Shown: one piece after another, positions 1 to 7,665 of the stretch | Layout of the letters: every line of letters begins with the position of its first letter | Position numbering within the stretch: position 1 is the first letter of the stretch | DNA from: Brevundimonas sp. | Lineage (GTDB): Bacteria > Pseudomonadota > Alphaproteobacteria > Caulobacterales > Caulobacteraceae | DNA length: 57,575 nucleotides | Reading direction: 5' to 3' | Assembly: GCA_003248965.1 (NCBI GenBank) | Contig: QFQU01000023.1 | Coordinates: forward strand, 1-57,575 | The notes under the pieces: generated by a model | Told to the model about the DNA's origin: nothing | The model's database searches: none | What the model saw: only the letters and a program-made list of their open reading frames with translations | Program-made: the position numbers and the translations under genes

Positions 1-60
1 CTCACCCCACGCTGCGAGGCGTAACTAACCCAAGGACTCTGGTCGCCGCTGGATGAAAAC

Positions 61-474
61 TCAGAGGCACGTCATCGCCCAGAAGGTGCCGACCATCAAG
101 CAGGCGATGATCAGATAGCCGTTGAGGTTCATGACGGTATATATTGAAGTTCGCGACATCTGGGTGTCGGTCAGGATCAGGATATGGCTCATGACTGTGA
201 CCAACTGAATCGCGGCAGCCCAGATGGGCCAGGTACGGCGTGATCGCCACGCCAAGCCCGCAAAAACCCCTAACATGATCAGATCGATGACGAAAACGCC
301 GATGGGCGAATTGCCCACCAAGGGGCCGTTTTCCTGCATCAGCAAGGACGCAAACCAGGCGAACAGATAGGCGCCCGCCCCGTTCTTTTCGGTTTTCCCG
401 CCCACCGTAAAGGCGAACACGGCCATGACCAGCATGAACACCGCGCCCACGATGGCGTAAAGCATATTCACCAT
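61..474 (-). CDS. Small integral membrane protein, unknown function
   Basis: The 137-residue product is strongly hydrophobic, with four to five predicted membrane helices (about residues 5-23, 35-46, 57-76, 84-101 and 117-135) and a short basic loop (RSRR) near residue 78. I do not recognise the family and assign no function. The start is the ATG at 474. A GC-rich stem-loop at 479-512 lies directly upstream and covers the place where a Shine-Dalgarno sequence would sit. The next gene upstream on the same strand ends 91 bp away, so co-transcription is possible. Confidence 0.7.
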   Translation of the reverse strand: MVNMLYAIVGAVFMLVMAVFAFTVGGKTEKNGAGAYLFAWFASLLMQENGPLVGNSPIGVFVIDLIMLGVFAGLAWRSRRTWPIWAAAIQLVTVMSHILILTDTQMSRTSIYTVMNLNGYLIIACLMVGTFWAMTCL

Positions 475-478
475 ATGA

Positions 479-512
479 AGTCGCCCCCGGCGCTACGGTG
501 CCGGGGGCGACT
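479..512. promoter_or_regulatory. 13-bp perfect stem-loop in front of the membrane-protein start
   Basis: Arms 479-491 and 500-512 are exact reverse complements around an 8-base loop. Neither side has a T-run, so it is a poor rho-independent terminator. It ends five bases before the ATG at 474 and could fold the ribosome-binding region of that mRNA, or stabilise the 3' end of the gene at 566-925. The role is inferred. Confidence 0.5.
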
Positions 513-565
513 ATGAACGTATTTCGGCCAAGCTGGAATAAGCTCAGCCAAACCTTACTGCGATT

Positions 566-925
566 TCACGCAACGGACCGCAGATGGCCCGAAGTTTTGA
601 TGTCCTTGACGTCCTTGGGGTCGAGCCAGTCGTCGGGCTTGCCGATCGGGCCCGCAGCATAGGTTCCGTAACCCATGCGGCGGTGATCCTTCTGGAGTTC
701 GGCGTGGCAGGCCACGATCGCTTCGCGCGCAGCGGCCAGGGCGGCGATGGTCTCCATCGCCTTGGACTGCGAAGCCGTGGCCGTGACAGGCGACAGGGAG
801 AGGGCGGCGCGGGCGCCGATGAAGGATTGAACCAGCGTTGTCGCCTGGGTGATCGCGGCGTCAATCGCGTGTTCGGTCGCGTGGAGATCGCCAGCAACGC
901 CAGCGACGACTTCAGTCCGGTCCAT
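566..925 (-). CDS. Conserved-looking small protein, unknown function
   Basis: The 119-residue product is alanine-rich and probably largely helical, with no signal peptide or membrane segment. I do not recognise it. The reading frame is open up to 1012, but I chose the ATG at 925 because a GAGGGG ribosome-binding site lies seven bases upstream, and the extra 29 residues look non-coding. The C-terminal part is polar and contains the sequence DDWLDPKDVKD. The gene is on the same strand as the membrane protein downstream. Confidence 0.65.
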   Translation of the reverse strand: MDRTEVVAGVAGDLHATEHAIDAAITQATTLVQSFIGARAALSLSPVTATASQSKAMETIAALAAAREAIVACHAELQKDHRRMGYGTYAAGPIGKPDDWLDPKDVKDIKTSGHLRSVA

Positions 926-1090
926 AAATAACCCCTCAGTAAGGTTTACAACGTCTGAATGGTTATCATGTCTTAACCGTGTTTGATAGCGGTTTGTTAA
1001 GCGTAGGATCAATCCATGGTTGCCGTCGCTTGGGCGGCGCTGAGGGCGCGGCGCGGCCGTATCAAAGCCGAGGCGGGCGTTTCGAGAATA

Positions 1091-1483
1091 TCAGGGGTTG
1101 TTCAGGAGGAAATGCGCCGTCAGTGAGGCGATGGGATCGCCGCGTTCCTCCTGCCAGGCGTCCGCCTGGACGTGCGCGATCCGGCGGCCCGCCCGGCTGA
1201 TGCGGGCGCGGGCGAAAACGTCGATCGGCCGTCCGGTGCGAAGATAGGACACGGTGACGTTGATCGGTCGGGGCAGGCGCGGGCCTGGAAAGCTGAGCGC
1301 CACCTGCGTCATGGCCGTCATTTCCAGAAGGGCGGCGGTGGATCCGCCGTGCAGCGCCGGCAACATCGGATTGCCGATCAATCGTTCGGCGAAGGGCATG
1401 ATCACCGTCGCCTCGTCGCCGCTGATCATGGCCCTGAGGTTCAGAAACCGCGCATAGGGCATGTGCTCTAAGATGTCGGTCAT
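1091..1483 (-). CDS. PaaI-family hotdog thioesterase (second of a coupled pair)
   Basis: The 130-residue product has the length and features of a single hotdog-fold thioesterase of the PaaI/YdiI group. It has a central HGGSTAALLEMTAM helix that resembles the family's HGG segment, followed by a strand with NVTVSYLRTGRP. Such enzymes hydrolyse acyl-CoA thioesters; the substrate is not evident. The ATG at 1483 overlaps the stop of the upstream thioesterase gene by four bases, so the two are probably translationally coupled and may form a heteromer. The frame is open further upstream, but the coupling and family alignment support this start. Confidence 0.8.
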   Translation of the reverse strand: MTDILEHMPYARFLNLRAMISGDEATVIMPFAERLIGNPMLPALHGGSTAALLEMTAMTQVALSFPGPRLPRPINVTVSYLRTGRPIDVFARARISRAGRRIAHVQADAWQEERGDPIASLTAHFLLNNP

Positions 1484-1941
1484 GCTGCGGCCCCCGGTTG
1501 AAACCCGCGTTCGCGCGGCCTGTTCAGCACATAGGCGGATTGGGCGGCGGCGACGGGATCGGAGGCGCTTTCCTCGAAAGCCCAGGCGCGGACGAAGGCG
1601 ATGGTGGGCGTCATCCGATAGCATTTCGCCTGGGCGAACAGGTCTTGGCGGGGGCGGGCGGCGCGCATGTAGTCGACCCGCAGATCCAGGGTGGCGATCG
1701 GCTGGAAACTGTCCATCACCGTCCACACGGCCAGGCCGCCGATATGATCCAGCAACGTCGTCACCAGCCCTCCGGCGAACACGCCTGTCTCGGGATCGCC
1801 GACCAGATCTTCGCGCCAGGGCACGCGAATGCGCGGCTCGCCATCGTGCAGGCCGTCAAACGTGAAGCCCAACGCCCCCGTATGGGCCGCGCCGGCCGCC
1901 AGTTGGGGCAATATGGTGGAGGCGAACTCATCGTGGTGCAT
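1480..1941 (-). CDS. PaaI-family hotdog thioesterase (first of a coupled pair)
   Basis: The 153-residue product is a second hotdog-fold thioesterase. It has the motif GVFAGGLVTTLLDHIGG where the family carries its active-site helix, with an Asp (LLDH) in the position often used for catalysis. It then continues with LDLRVDYMRAARP, the usual fourth strand. It differs clearly from its downstream partner, so the pair is not a recent duplication. It overlaps that gene by four bases. The neighbour on the other side (exonuclease, plus strand) is divergent, with 78 bp between the starts. Confidence 0.82.
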   Translation of the reverse strand: MHHDEFASTILPQLAAGAAHTGALGFTFDGLHDGEPRIRVPWREDLVGDPETGVFAGGLVTTLLDHIGGLAVWTVMDSFQPIATLDLRVDYMRAARPRQDLFAQAKCYRMTPTIAFVRAWAFEESASDPVAAAQSAYVLNRPRERGFQPGAAA

Positions 1942-2019
1942 GGGCGGCTTTCACAGGCGATTTTGATCGATTCCTGTATGGCGGCGGCGCCCGTCGTCGT
2001 CGAGAGCGTTAGAAGGTTC

Positions 2020-3051
2020 ATGATCCGACCCGAAGACCTGCTGCATCCGACGCCCGCCGGCCTCTATTGTCCGCCCGGTGATTTCTATGTCGATCCGGTG
2101 CGGCCGGTGGATCGCGCCGTGATCACCCACGGCCATTCCGATCATGCGCGGGCCGGCCATGGTGCGGTCCTGGCGACGCCTCAGACCCTGGCGATCATGG
2201 CGGAACGATATGGAGCGGATTTCGCCGGTCGCCAGCAGGCGGCGGCATATGGCGAGGCTGTGTCGCTTAACGGCGTCGATCTGCGCCTGTTTCCAGCGGG
2301 GCATGTCCTGGGTTCGGCCCAGGTCGAGGTTCGGTGGCTGGGACTGACGATGGTGGTCTCGGGCGACTACAAGCGGCGGCGGGACCCGACCTGCGCGCCG
2401 TTCGAACCCGTGCCCTGCCATGTCTTCATCTCCGAGGCGACCTTCGGGCTGCCGGTCTTTCGCCATCCGCCGGCCGAGGAAGAAGTCGACCGGCTGGTGC
2501 GGTCGCTGGGCCAGTTTCCGCATCGCGCGCATCTGGTCGGCGCCTATTCCCTGGGCAAGGCGCAGCGGATCATCCGTCTGTTGCGGGAAGCCGGCTGGGA
2601 TCGCCCGATTCATGTGCACGGCGCGCTGGAGCGGCTGAACGCCCTCTATGAACGCGAGGGCGTTCCTCTGGGCCCTCTTTCGCCGACGCGCGATCTGCCC
2701 AAGGGCGCGTTGGGCGGGGAGGTCGCCATCGCCCCGCCGTCGGCCATACAGGATCGTTGGGCCAGACGGTTCGCCGATCCGGTCACGGCCTTCGCTTCGG
2801 GCTGGATGGGGGTCCGCGCGCGCGCGCGCCAACGGGGCGTGGAACTGCCGCTTGTCGTTTCGGATCACGCCGACTGGACGGAACTGACCGAGACGTTTCT
2901 GGAACTGAAGCCCGACGAGGTCTGGATCACCCACGGACGGGAGGAGGGTCTGCTGCGTTGGGCCGAGATCAATGGACAGAAGGCGCGCGCCCTGCGTCTG
3001 GTCGGCTATGATGAAGAGGACGAGGAGCGCCTTGACACCCGCCCGGACTAG
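2020..3051 (+). CDS. Ligase-associated DNA exonuclease, metallo-beta-lactamase fold
   Basis: The 343-residue product has the MBL-fold metal motif HGHSDH near residue 36, then GHVLGSAQ, SGDYK and a late SDHADW, which is the pattern of the beta-CASP-like nucleases called ligase-associated exonucleases. In many alphaproteobacteria it sits in a cluster with an ATP-dependent DNA ligase and a large Lhr-type helicase and is thought to act in DNA end repair. Those partners are not beside it here. The ATG at 2020 follows AGAAGG and fits the family N-terminus (RPEDLLHPTPAGLYCP); the longer open frame upstream is antisense to the thioesterase gene. It ends two bases before the convergent kinase gene. 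Confidence 0.88.
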   Translation: MIRPEDLLHPTPAGLYCPPGDFYVDPVRPVDRAVITHGHSDHARAGHGAVLATPQTLAIMAERYGADFAGRQQAAAYGEAVSLNGVDLRLFPAGHVLGSAQVEVRWLGLTMVVSGDYKRRRDPTCAPFEPVPCHVFISEATFGLPVFRHPPAEEEVDRLVRSLGQFPHRAHLVGAYSLGKAQRIIRLLREAGWDRPIHVHGALERLNALYEREGVPLGPLSPTRDLPKGALGGEVAIAPPSAIQDRWARRFADPVTAFASGWMGVRARARQRGVELPLVVSDHADWTELTETFLELKPDEVWITHGREEGLLRWAEINGQKARALRLVGYDEEDEERLDTRPD

Positions 3052-3053
3052 CC

Positions 3054-4697
3054 TCAGCCGCGCGAGCGGCGCAGGACGTCGTCGGCCGCAACAACCGGGT
3101 CTTGCGCGACCTCATCCGTTTCGGCGGGCGCCAAGGCTGCATTCATCGCCATGCGCAGGCATTCAGGCTTGATTGGTTTTTCCACCACGGCCGCCATGCC
3201 GATCGACAGATAGTGTTTGGCGTCTTCCGGATCGGCGTTCGCGGTCAGGGCCACGATGGGAACACGACCGGCGGGACCTTCGAGGGCGCGGATGGCCTGG
3301 GTCGCCTGGACGCCGTCCATGCGCGGCATCTTGATGTCCATGAGGATAAGATCGTAGCGGTTTTCCCGCACGGCCTCGACCGCTTCCTGTCCGTCTTCCG
3401 CCAGTTCGGAACTGCAGCCGAACATTTCGCACAGGGCCTGGGCCACCACACGGTTCGTGGCGTTGTCGTCGACGATAAGGATGTGCGGCGCGGACTTCAG
3501 GTTCAGTTCCGACAGAGTCGAGACGTTCGACGGCGTCTCGGCTTCGATCAGGGCGCGGCGCGCGCTGACGTCGAAGGCGAAGGTGGCGCCGCGGCCCTTG
3601 TTGTTCTCGGCCCAGATGCGACCGTCCATCCGGTCGATCACCTGGCGGCAAATCGAAAGACCCAGGCCCGCGCCGTCGAGACCGGCGGCCTGGCCGAAAG
3701 GTTCGAACAGGGCTTCGATCTGATCCTCGTCGACCCCGGGGCCGTCGTCGCGAACCCGCGCTTCCATGCGGGTCTGATCGCCCTCGACCCAGGCTTTGAG
3801 GCCGACTTCGACAACTCCGTTGCGGGCGAATTTCAGCGCATTGCCGATCAGGTTGCTGAAGACCTGCTTCAGCCGGGCGCCGTCGATCATCGCGGCCAGT
3901 TCGGTGTCGCCCTCATAGCCGACCAGAAGGGTGACGCCGTCCTGGGACGCGCGCGGCTCCCACAAGGCCTGGACTTCGTCCATAAGGGCGCGCAGCGGCG
4001 TGGGCGTGGGCGACAGCTCAAGCTCGCCGGCCTCGGCCTTGGACAGGTCGACCGCGTCCTGGAGGATGCGCAGAAGGGTTTCGGACGAATCGACGATGGT
4101 CTGGACGTGAGCCTGGGCGGCCGCGTTCAGCGGTTGACGGCGCAGCAGTTCGGCGACGGCCAGGACGCCGTTCATCGGCGTGCGCAACTCGTGGCTCATG
4201 ACGGCCAGGAATTGGCTCTTGGCGCGCGCGGCGGCGACGGCCTGGGCGCGAGTGTCGTGCAGAGCGACGGCCTGGTCGGCCAGCAGGGCGTTCTGTTCGC
4301 GCTGCAGATCATGGACGACCTGAAGCAGGGTCGCGGCGGTGCCGACACCCTGATAGAGGCCGTTCTTGGTGACGATAAAACCCCGCAGCAGGGCTGCGGG
4401 GCCGCCCCGCAGCATGATGTCGCACAGAGCGTCCAGGCGGACGTGGCCCTCGACCACGGCGGGTTCGTCGTCCATGGCGAAGGTGACGGGCCGGGCGTCA
4501 TAGAGGGCGTGACCGAAGCGACCGGCGATCTTTTCGAGAAAGGCCGTGCGCTCGATCAGTCCCAAAGGGCGGTCGTTCTCGACGACCGGAATGACGAGGG
4601 TGTTCGGCTCCTGGCGGAAACGCGTGAGTACATCCTGGCCCAGCGTCGCCGGACCGACGGGGTTTACCCGCTCGCAAAGACTCTCGACTGTCGGCAT
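3054..4697 (-). CDS. Hybrid histidine kinase with CBS-like sensor and receiver domain
   Basis: The 547-residue product has no membrane segment, so it should be cytoplasmic. Residues 1-130 look like a CBS-type pair, with the PLGLIERTAFLEK signature found in some GGDEF/EAL proteins. A dimerisation/phosphoacceptor domain follows with H169 in SHELRTP, then the ATPase domain with NLIGNALKF (N box), DDGPG and GAGLGLSICRQ. Residues 405-525 form a receiver with D410/D411, phosphoacceptor D454 (ILMDIKMPRMDG) and K508. The order implies internal His-to-Asp phosphotransfer. The partner and signal are unknown; CBS-like pairs often bind nucleotides, so an intracellular nucleotide signal is plausible. It is divergent from queC. 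Confidence 0.88.
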   Translation of the reverse strand: MPTVESLCERVNPVGPATLGQDVLTRFRQEPNTLVIPVVENDRPLGLIERTAFLEKIAGRFGHALYDARPVTFAMDDEPAVVEGHVRLDALCDIMLRGGPAALLRGFIVTKNGLYQGVGTAATLLQVVHDLQREQNALLADQAVALHDTRAQAVAAARAKSQFLAVMSHELRTPMNGVLAVAELLRRQPLNAAAQAHVQTIVDSSETLLRILQDAVDLSKAEAGELELSPTPTPLRALMDEVQALWEPRASQDGVTLLVGYEGDTELAAMIDGARLKQVFSNLIGNALKFARNGVVEVGLKAWVEGDQTRMEARVRDDGPGVDEDQIEALFEPFGQAAGLDGAGLGLSICRQVIDRMDGRIWAENNKGRGATFAFDVSARRALIEAETPSNVSTLSELNLKSAPHILIVDDNATNRVVAQALCEMFGCSSELAEDGQEAVEAVRENRYDLILMDIKMPRMDGVQATQAIRALEGPAGRVPIVALTANADPEDAKHYLSIGMAAVVEKPIKPECLRMAMNAALAPAETDEVAQDPVVAADDVLRRSRG

Positions 4698-4895
4698 GCC
4701 GCCTGGAACTCCCTACATCGCCCAATCTGACTGACTTCGCTTGAGGAATCGTTAAGCGCCGCAAGACCGGAAAGGCGGGGAAGGCGGCTGCGTTTTGCAC
4801 CCCGGCCAGGGCTGGTGTATGAGGCCCGCCCGACCCATCTGGGTCTTCATCCCTTTGTGCATGCGCGCGGCCGACCGGCCGACCGCAGGTTTGTC

Positions 4896-5627
4896 ATGAG
4901 CGTCATCCTGGAAAAGCCCCTCACATCGGCCCTGGTTCTGTTCTCCGGCGGGCAGGACAGCGCGACCTGTCTGGCCTGGGCGCTGGAGCGGTTCGAGCGG
5001 GTCGAGACGGTCGGCTTCGACTATGGCCAGCGCCATGCGGTCGAGATGCAGGCGCGCCAGACGGTGCGCGACGGCATGGCCAAGGCCCTGCCGCAGTACG
5101 CCGATCGGCTGGGCGACGATCATGTGGTGGACCTGACCGGCTACGGCCGGATCGCCGAAAGCGCCCTGACCGCCGACCGCAAGATCGAGATGGACGCGCG
5201 CGGCCTGCCGACGACCTTCGTGCCGGGGCGGAACCTGATCTTCCTGGTCGCGGCGGCGGCGCTGGCGGATCGGCGCGGGCTGGAGGTGCTGGTCGGCGGC
5301 ATGTGCGAGACGGACTATTCCGGCTATCCCGACTGTCGGCACGACACGATGGAGGCGATGGCGCGGGCGCTGTCGCTGGGGCTGGACAAGCCGGTGGTGA
5401 TCGAGACGCCGCTGATGTGGCTGACGAAGGCTGAGACGTGGGAACTGGCGCAACAGATTGGCGGGACGGCGCTGGTCCAGATGATCGTCGAGGACAGCCA
5501 TACCTGCTATCGGGGCGACCGGACGCACCGGCACGCCTGGGGCTATGGCTGCGGCGAATGCCCGGCGTGCGAACTGCGCGCAGCGGGCTATGACGAATGG
5601 GCGTCGGGTCAGGGCGCCGGGACGTGA
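4896..5627 (+). CDS. queC: 7-cyano-7-deazaguanine synthase QueC
   Basis: QueC converts 7-carboxy-7-deazaguanine to preQ0 with ATP and ammonia, late in the preQ0 branch of queuosine synthesis. The 243-residue product has the PP-loop SGGQDS at residues 17-22 and the zinc-binding cysteines C204, C219, C222 and C225 near the C-terminus. The frame is open from 4815, but the ATG at 4896 gives the normal N-terminus just before the PP-loop strand. The stop overlaps the queE start by four bases. I saw no convincing preQ1 riboswitch in the 198-bp leader; an 8-bp tandem GGCCGACC at 4869-4884 lies just ahead of the start. Confidence 0.95.
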   Translation: MSVILEKPLTSALVLFSGGQDSATCLAWALERFERVETVGFDYGQRHAVEMQARQTVRDGMAKALPQYADRLGDDHVVDLTGYGRIAESALTADRKIEMDARGLPTTFVPGRNLIFLVAAAALADRRGLEVLVGGMCETDYSGYPDCRHDTMEAMARALSLGLDKPVVIETPLMWLTKAETWELAQQIGGTALVQMIVEDSHTCYRGDRTHRHAWGYGCGECPACELRAAGYDEWASGQGAGT

Positions 5628-6259
5628 CCTATTCGGCCAAGGAAGTCTTTCTGACGGTTCAGGGCGAGGGCGGACAGGCGGGGCGGCCGGCGGTCTTCCT
5701 GCGGTTCGCCGGCTGCAATCTGTGGAGCGGGCGTGAGCAGGACCGGGCCGGCGCCGTCTGCACCTTCTGCGACACCGATTTCGTCGGCGTGGACGGCGGC
5801 GGGGGCGGCAAGTTCGCGACGCCCGACCTGCTGGCCGATCATGTCGCCTCGCTGTGGCGGGGGCGGGCGGGCGATCCGAAACTGGTGGTCTGCACCGGGG
5901 GCGAGCCGCTGCTGCAACTGGACGCGCCGCTGATCGCGGCCCTGCAAGCGCGCGGCTTCGAGATCGCCATCGAGTCCAACGGCACCCTGGCGGCGCCCGA
6001 CGGGATCGACTGGATCTGCGTCAGCCCCAAGGCCGATGCGCCGGTGGTGCAGACGCGCGGGCAGGAGCTGAAACTGGTCTTTCCGCAGGACAAGGCCATG
6101 CCCGACCGTTTCGAGCATCTGGATTTCGAACGTTTCTGGCTGCAGCCGATGGACGGGCCGGATCAGGCCGCCAACACCGCCGCCGCCATCGAATACTGCC
6201 TGACCCACCCCCAATGGCGCCTGAGCGTCCAGACCCACAAATATATCGGCGTCCGCTAA
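5624..6259 (+). CDS. queE: 7-carboxy-7-deazaguanine synthase QueE (CX14CX2C type)
   Basis: QueE is a radical-SAM enzyme that ring-contracts 6-carboxytetrahydropterin to 7-carboxy-7-deazaguanine. I chose the GTG at 5624, which overlaps the queC stop by four bases and gives the family N-terminus (TYSAKEVFLTVQGEGGQ). In the 211-residue product the cluster cysteines are C31, C46 and C49, that is CX14CX2C rather than the common CX3CX2C. This expanded loop is established in one QueE subgroup (for example Burkholderia multivorans QueE), so the enzyme should be active. A TGGEP motif follows. The gene is coupled on both sides. Confidence 0.95.
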   Translation: MTYSAKEVFLTVQGEGGQAGRPAVFLRFAGCNLWSGREQDRAGAVCTFCDTDFVGVDGGGGGKFATPDLLADHVASLWRGRAGDPKLVVCTGGEPLLQLDAPLIAALQARGFEIAIESNGTLAAPDGIDWICVSPKADAPVVQTRGQELKLVFPQDKAMPDRFEHLDFERFWLQPMDGPDQAANTAAAIEYCLTHPQWRLSVQTHKYIGVR

Positions 6260-6627
6260 TGCCTGTCTTCGAGATCACCAAACAGGCGACGTTCGACGCC
6301 GCCCACCACTTCCCCAACGAACCCGAGGGCAGCATCTATCGCCGCGTCCACGGCCATTCCTTCACGGTCGAGGCGACGGTGCGGTCAGAGGTGCTGGACG
6401 ACGAACATGGCTGGGTCGCGGATCTGGGCGCGCTGGACCGGGCGCTGAAGGCGGCGGCGGAGACGCTGGACCACGGGATGCTGAACGAACATCCGGGGCT
6501 GGAGCTGCCCAGCCTGGAGAACCTGTGCCTGTGGTTCGCCGAACGGTTGAAGCCCGAATGGCCGGGCCTGTGCCGCATCCAGGTGGCCCGCCCGACGATC
6601 AACGAGCGGTGCGTGCTAAGCCTTTAG
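6259..6627 (+). CDS. queD: 6-carboxytetrahydropterin synthase QueD, catalytic Cys replaced by Tyr
   Basis: QueD makes 6-carboxytetrahydropterin from dihydroneopterin triphosphate, the step before QueE. The 122-residue product has the zinc histidines H16, H31 and H33 (AAHH and HGH), the LDHGML triad segment (D71, H72) and the late Glu E116 in TINERC. The E. coli enzyme has its catalytic Cys four residues before the HGH (C-x3-HGH); here that residue is Tyr27. C105 or C118 might substitute, or the protein may be a variant using another base. It shares one base with the queE stop (TAATG) and so ends a coupled queCED operon. It is convergent with the next gene, with overlapping stop codons. Confidence 0.9.
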   Translation: MPVFEITKQATFDAAHHFPNEPEGSIYRRVHGHSFTVEATVRSEVLDDEHGWVADLGALDRALKAAAETLDHGMLNEHPGLELPSLENLCLWFAERLKPEWPGLCRIQVARPTINERCVLSL

Positions 6628-7319
6628 GCCTCCAGCCATTCCAGCAGGGCTGCATTGACGGCGTCCGGCTGTTCCAGCGTCGAGGCGTGGCCGCAGCCGG
6701 GGACGATGACCAGTTGGGCGTCGGGCAGGGCGTCGGCCATCTCGCGCGCACGGATCGGCGGCGTCAGGGGATCGCGGTCGCCGACCAGAACCAGCGTCGG
6801 AACGCGGATGCCGGGCAGGTCGGGGCGTGAATCCGGCCGACCGATGATCGCCCTTTGCTGGCGCACGAAACCGGCGGCGCCGACGTCCAGACCCATGCGG
6901 ACCTGAACCTCGATCAAGGTCTGATCCCCCTTATGCAGCGGGTGCAGCAGGCGTGGCGCGATCTCGCGCATGATGGTCTCAAGCTGACCGTCCTCGGCGC
7001 GGGCGATCAGGGTCTGGCGTTGGGCGGTCTGTTCCGGCGCATCGGGGCGGGCGGTGGTGTCCAACAGCGCCAGACGCTCAACCCGATCCGGCGCCTGACG
7101 CATGATCTCGAAGGCGATGTAGCCGCCCATCGAAATCCCGCCCAAGGCAAAGCGGGGCGGGGCGTCGCGCAGGATGGCGGCGGCCATCCGGGCCATGCTG
7201 TCGCCTTCGGCTGTCGAGGCGATGCTGACGGGCCTGTGGGGGCTGAGCGCCGCGACCTGGGGCGCGAACATCTCGGCCGTGCAGGCCAGACCGGGAACGA
7301 GGACGACCGGCGGCGTCAC
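6624..7319 (-). CDS. Alpha/beta hydrolase
   Basis: The 231-residue product has the alpha/beta-hydrolase layout: an oxyanion region VLVPGLACT near the N-terminus, the nucleophile elbow GISMGG with S63, D183 in GDRDPLTP and H211 in GCGHAS. The substrate cannot be told; esterase-, lactonase- and thioesterase-like members share this outline. I chose the GTG at 7319, which begins two bases after the stop of the lipoprotein gene; the upstream open frame is a shadow of that gene. It is probably co-transcribed with the lipoprotein. Confidence 0.83.
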   Translation of the reverse strand: MTPPVVLVPGLACTAEMFAPQVAALSPHRPVSIASTAEGDSMARMAAAILRDAPPRFALGGISMGGYIAFEIMRQAPDRVERLALLDTTARPDAPEQTAQRQTLIARAEDGQLETIMREIAPRLLHPLHKGDQTLIEVQVRMGLDVGAAGFVRQQRAIIGRPDSRPDLPGIRVPTLVLVGDRDPLTPPIRAREMADALPDAQLVIVPGCGHASTLEQPDAVNAALLEWLEA

Positions 7320-7320
7320 C

Positions 7321-7599
7321 TCAGCAACTCTTGCCCTGACGCTGGCGTTGTTCGCAGCGGCGTTGTTCACGTTCGTACTGCCGCTGTTCCCGCTCGCGGC
7401 GGGCGCGGGTTTCCTCGTCCGAGGTGGTGACGGCGTCCACGCCCGCGCCGACGACCGCGCCCGTGGCCTTGGCCGCGCCGCCCACGACAGCAGCTGTCCC
7501 GCCCACAACCGCGCCGACGACGCAGCCCTGAAGCATCAGACAGCCGCCCAGAACGACGACGCTTTGAGAGACGGCGAAAAGACGATTTCGACGACGCAT
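7321..7599 (-). CDS. Small lipoprotein with glycine-zipper segment
   Basis: The 92-residue product begins with a basic n-region (MRRRNRLF), a hydrophobic stretch and a lipobox ending LMLQGC, so it should be exported and lipidated. A glycine/alanine/valine-rich zipper follows (residues about 28-55), then a strongly charged Arg/Glu/Gln-rich tail. Glycine-zipper lipoproteins of this kind usually sit in the outer membrane, but the function is unknown. I prefer the ATG at 7599 (GGAG eight bases upstream) over the in-frame GTG at 7608. The hydrolase gene follows after one base. Confidence 0.72.
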   Translation of the reverse strand: MRRRNRLFAVSQSVVVLGGCLMLQGCVVGAVVGGTAAVVGGAAKATGAVVGAGVDAVTTSDEETRARREREQRQYEREQRRCEQRQRQGKSC

Positions 7600-7665
7600 C
7601 TGGACCACTCCGAAGACCGCGGAGAACGGCCCGCGCCCAAGGTTAGACCGAACCGCGCCGCGTCG

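Noticed and set aside
4698..4895. preQ1 riboswitch before queC
   Set aside because: I could not place a preQ1-I or preQ1-II fold; only short GC hairpins and an 8-bp tandem repeat are present.
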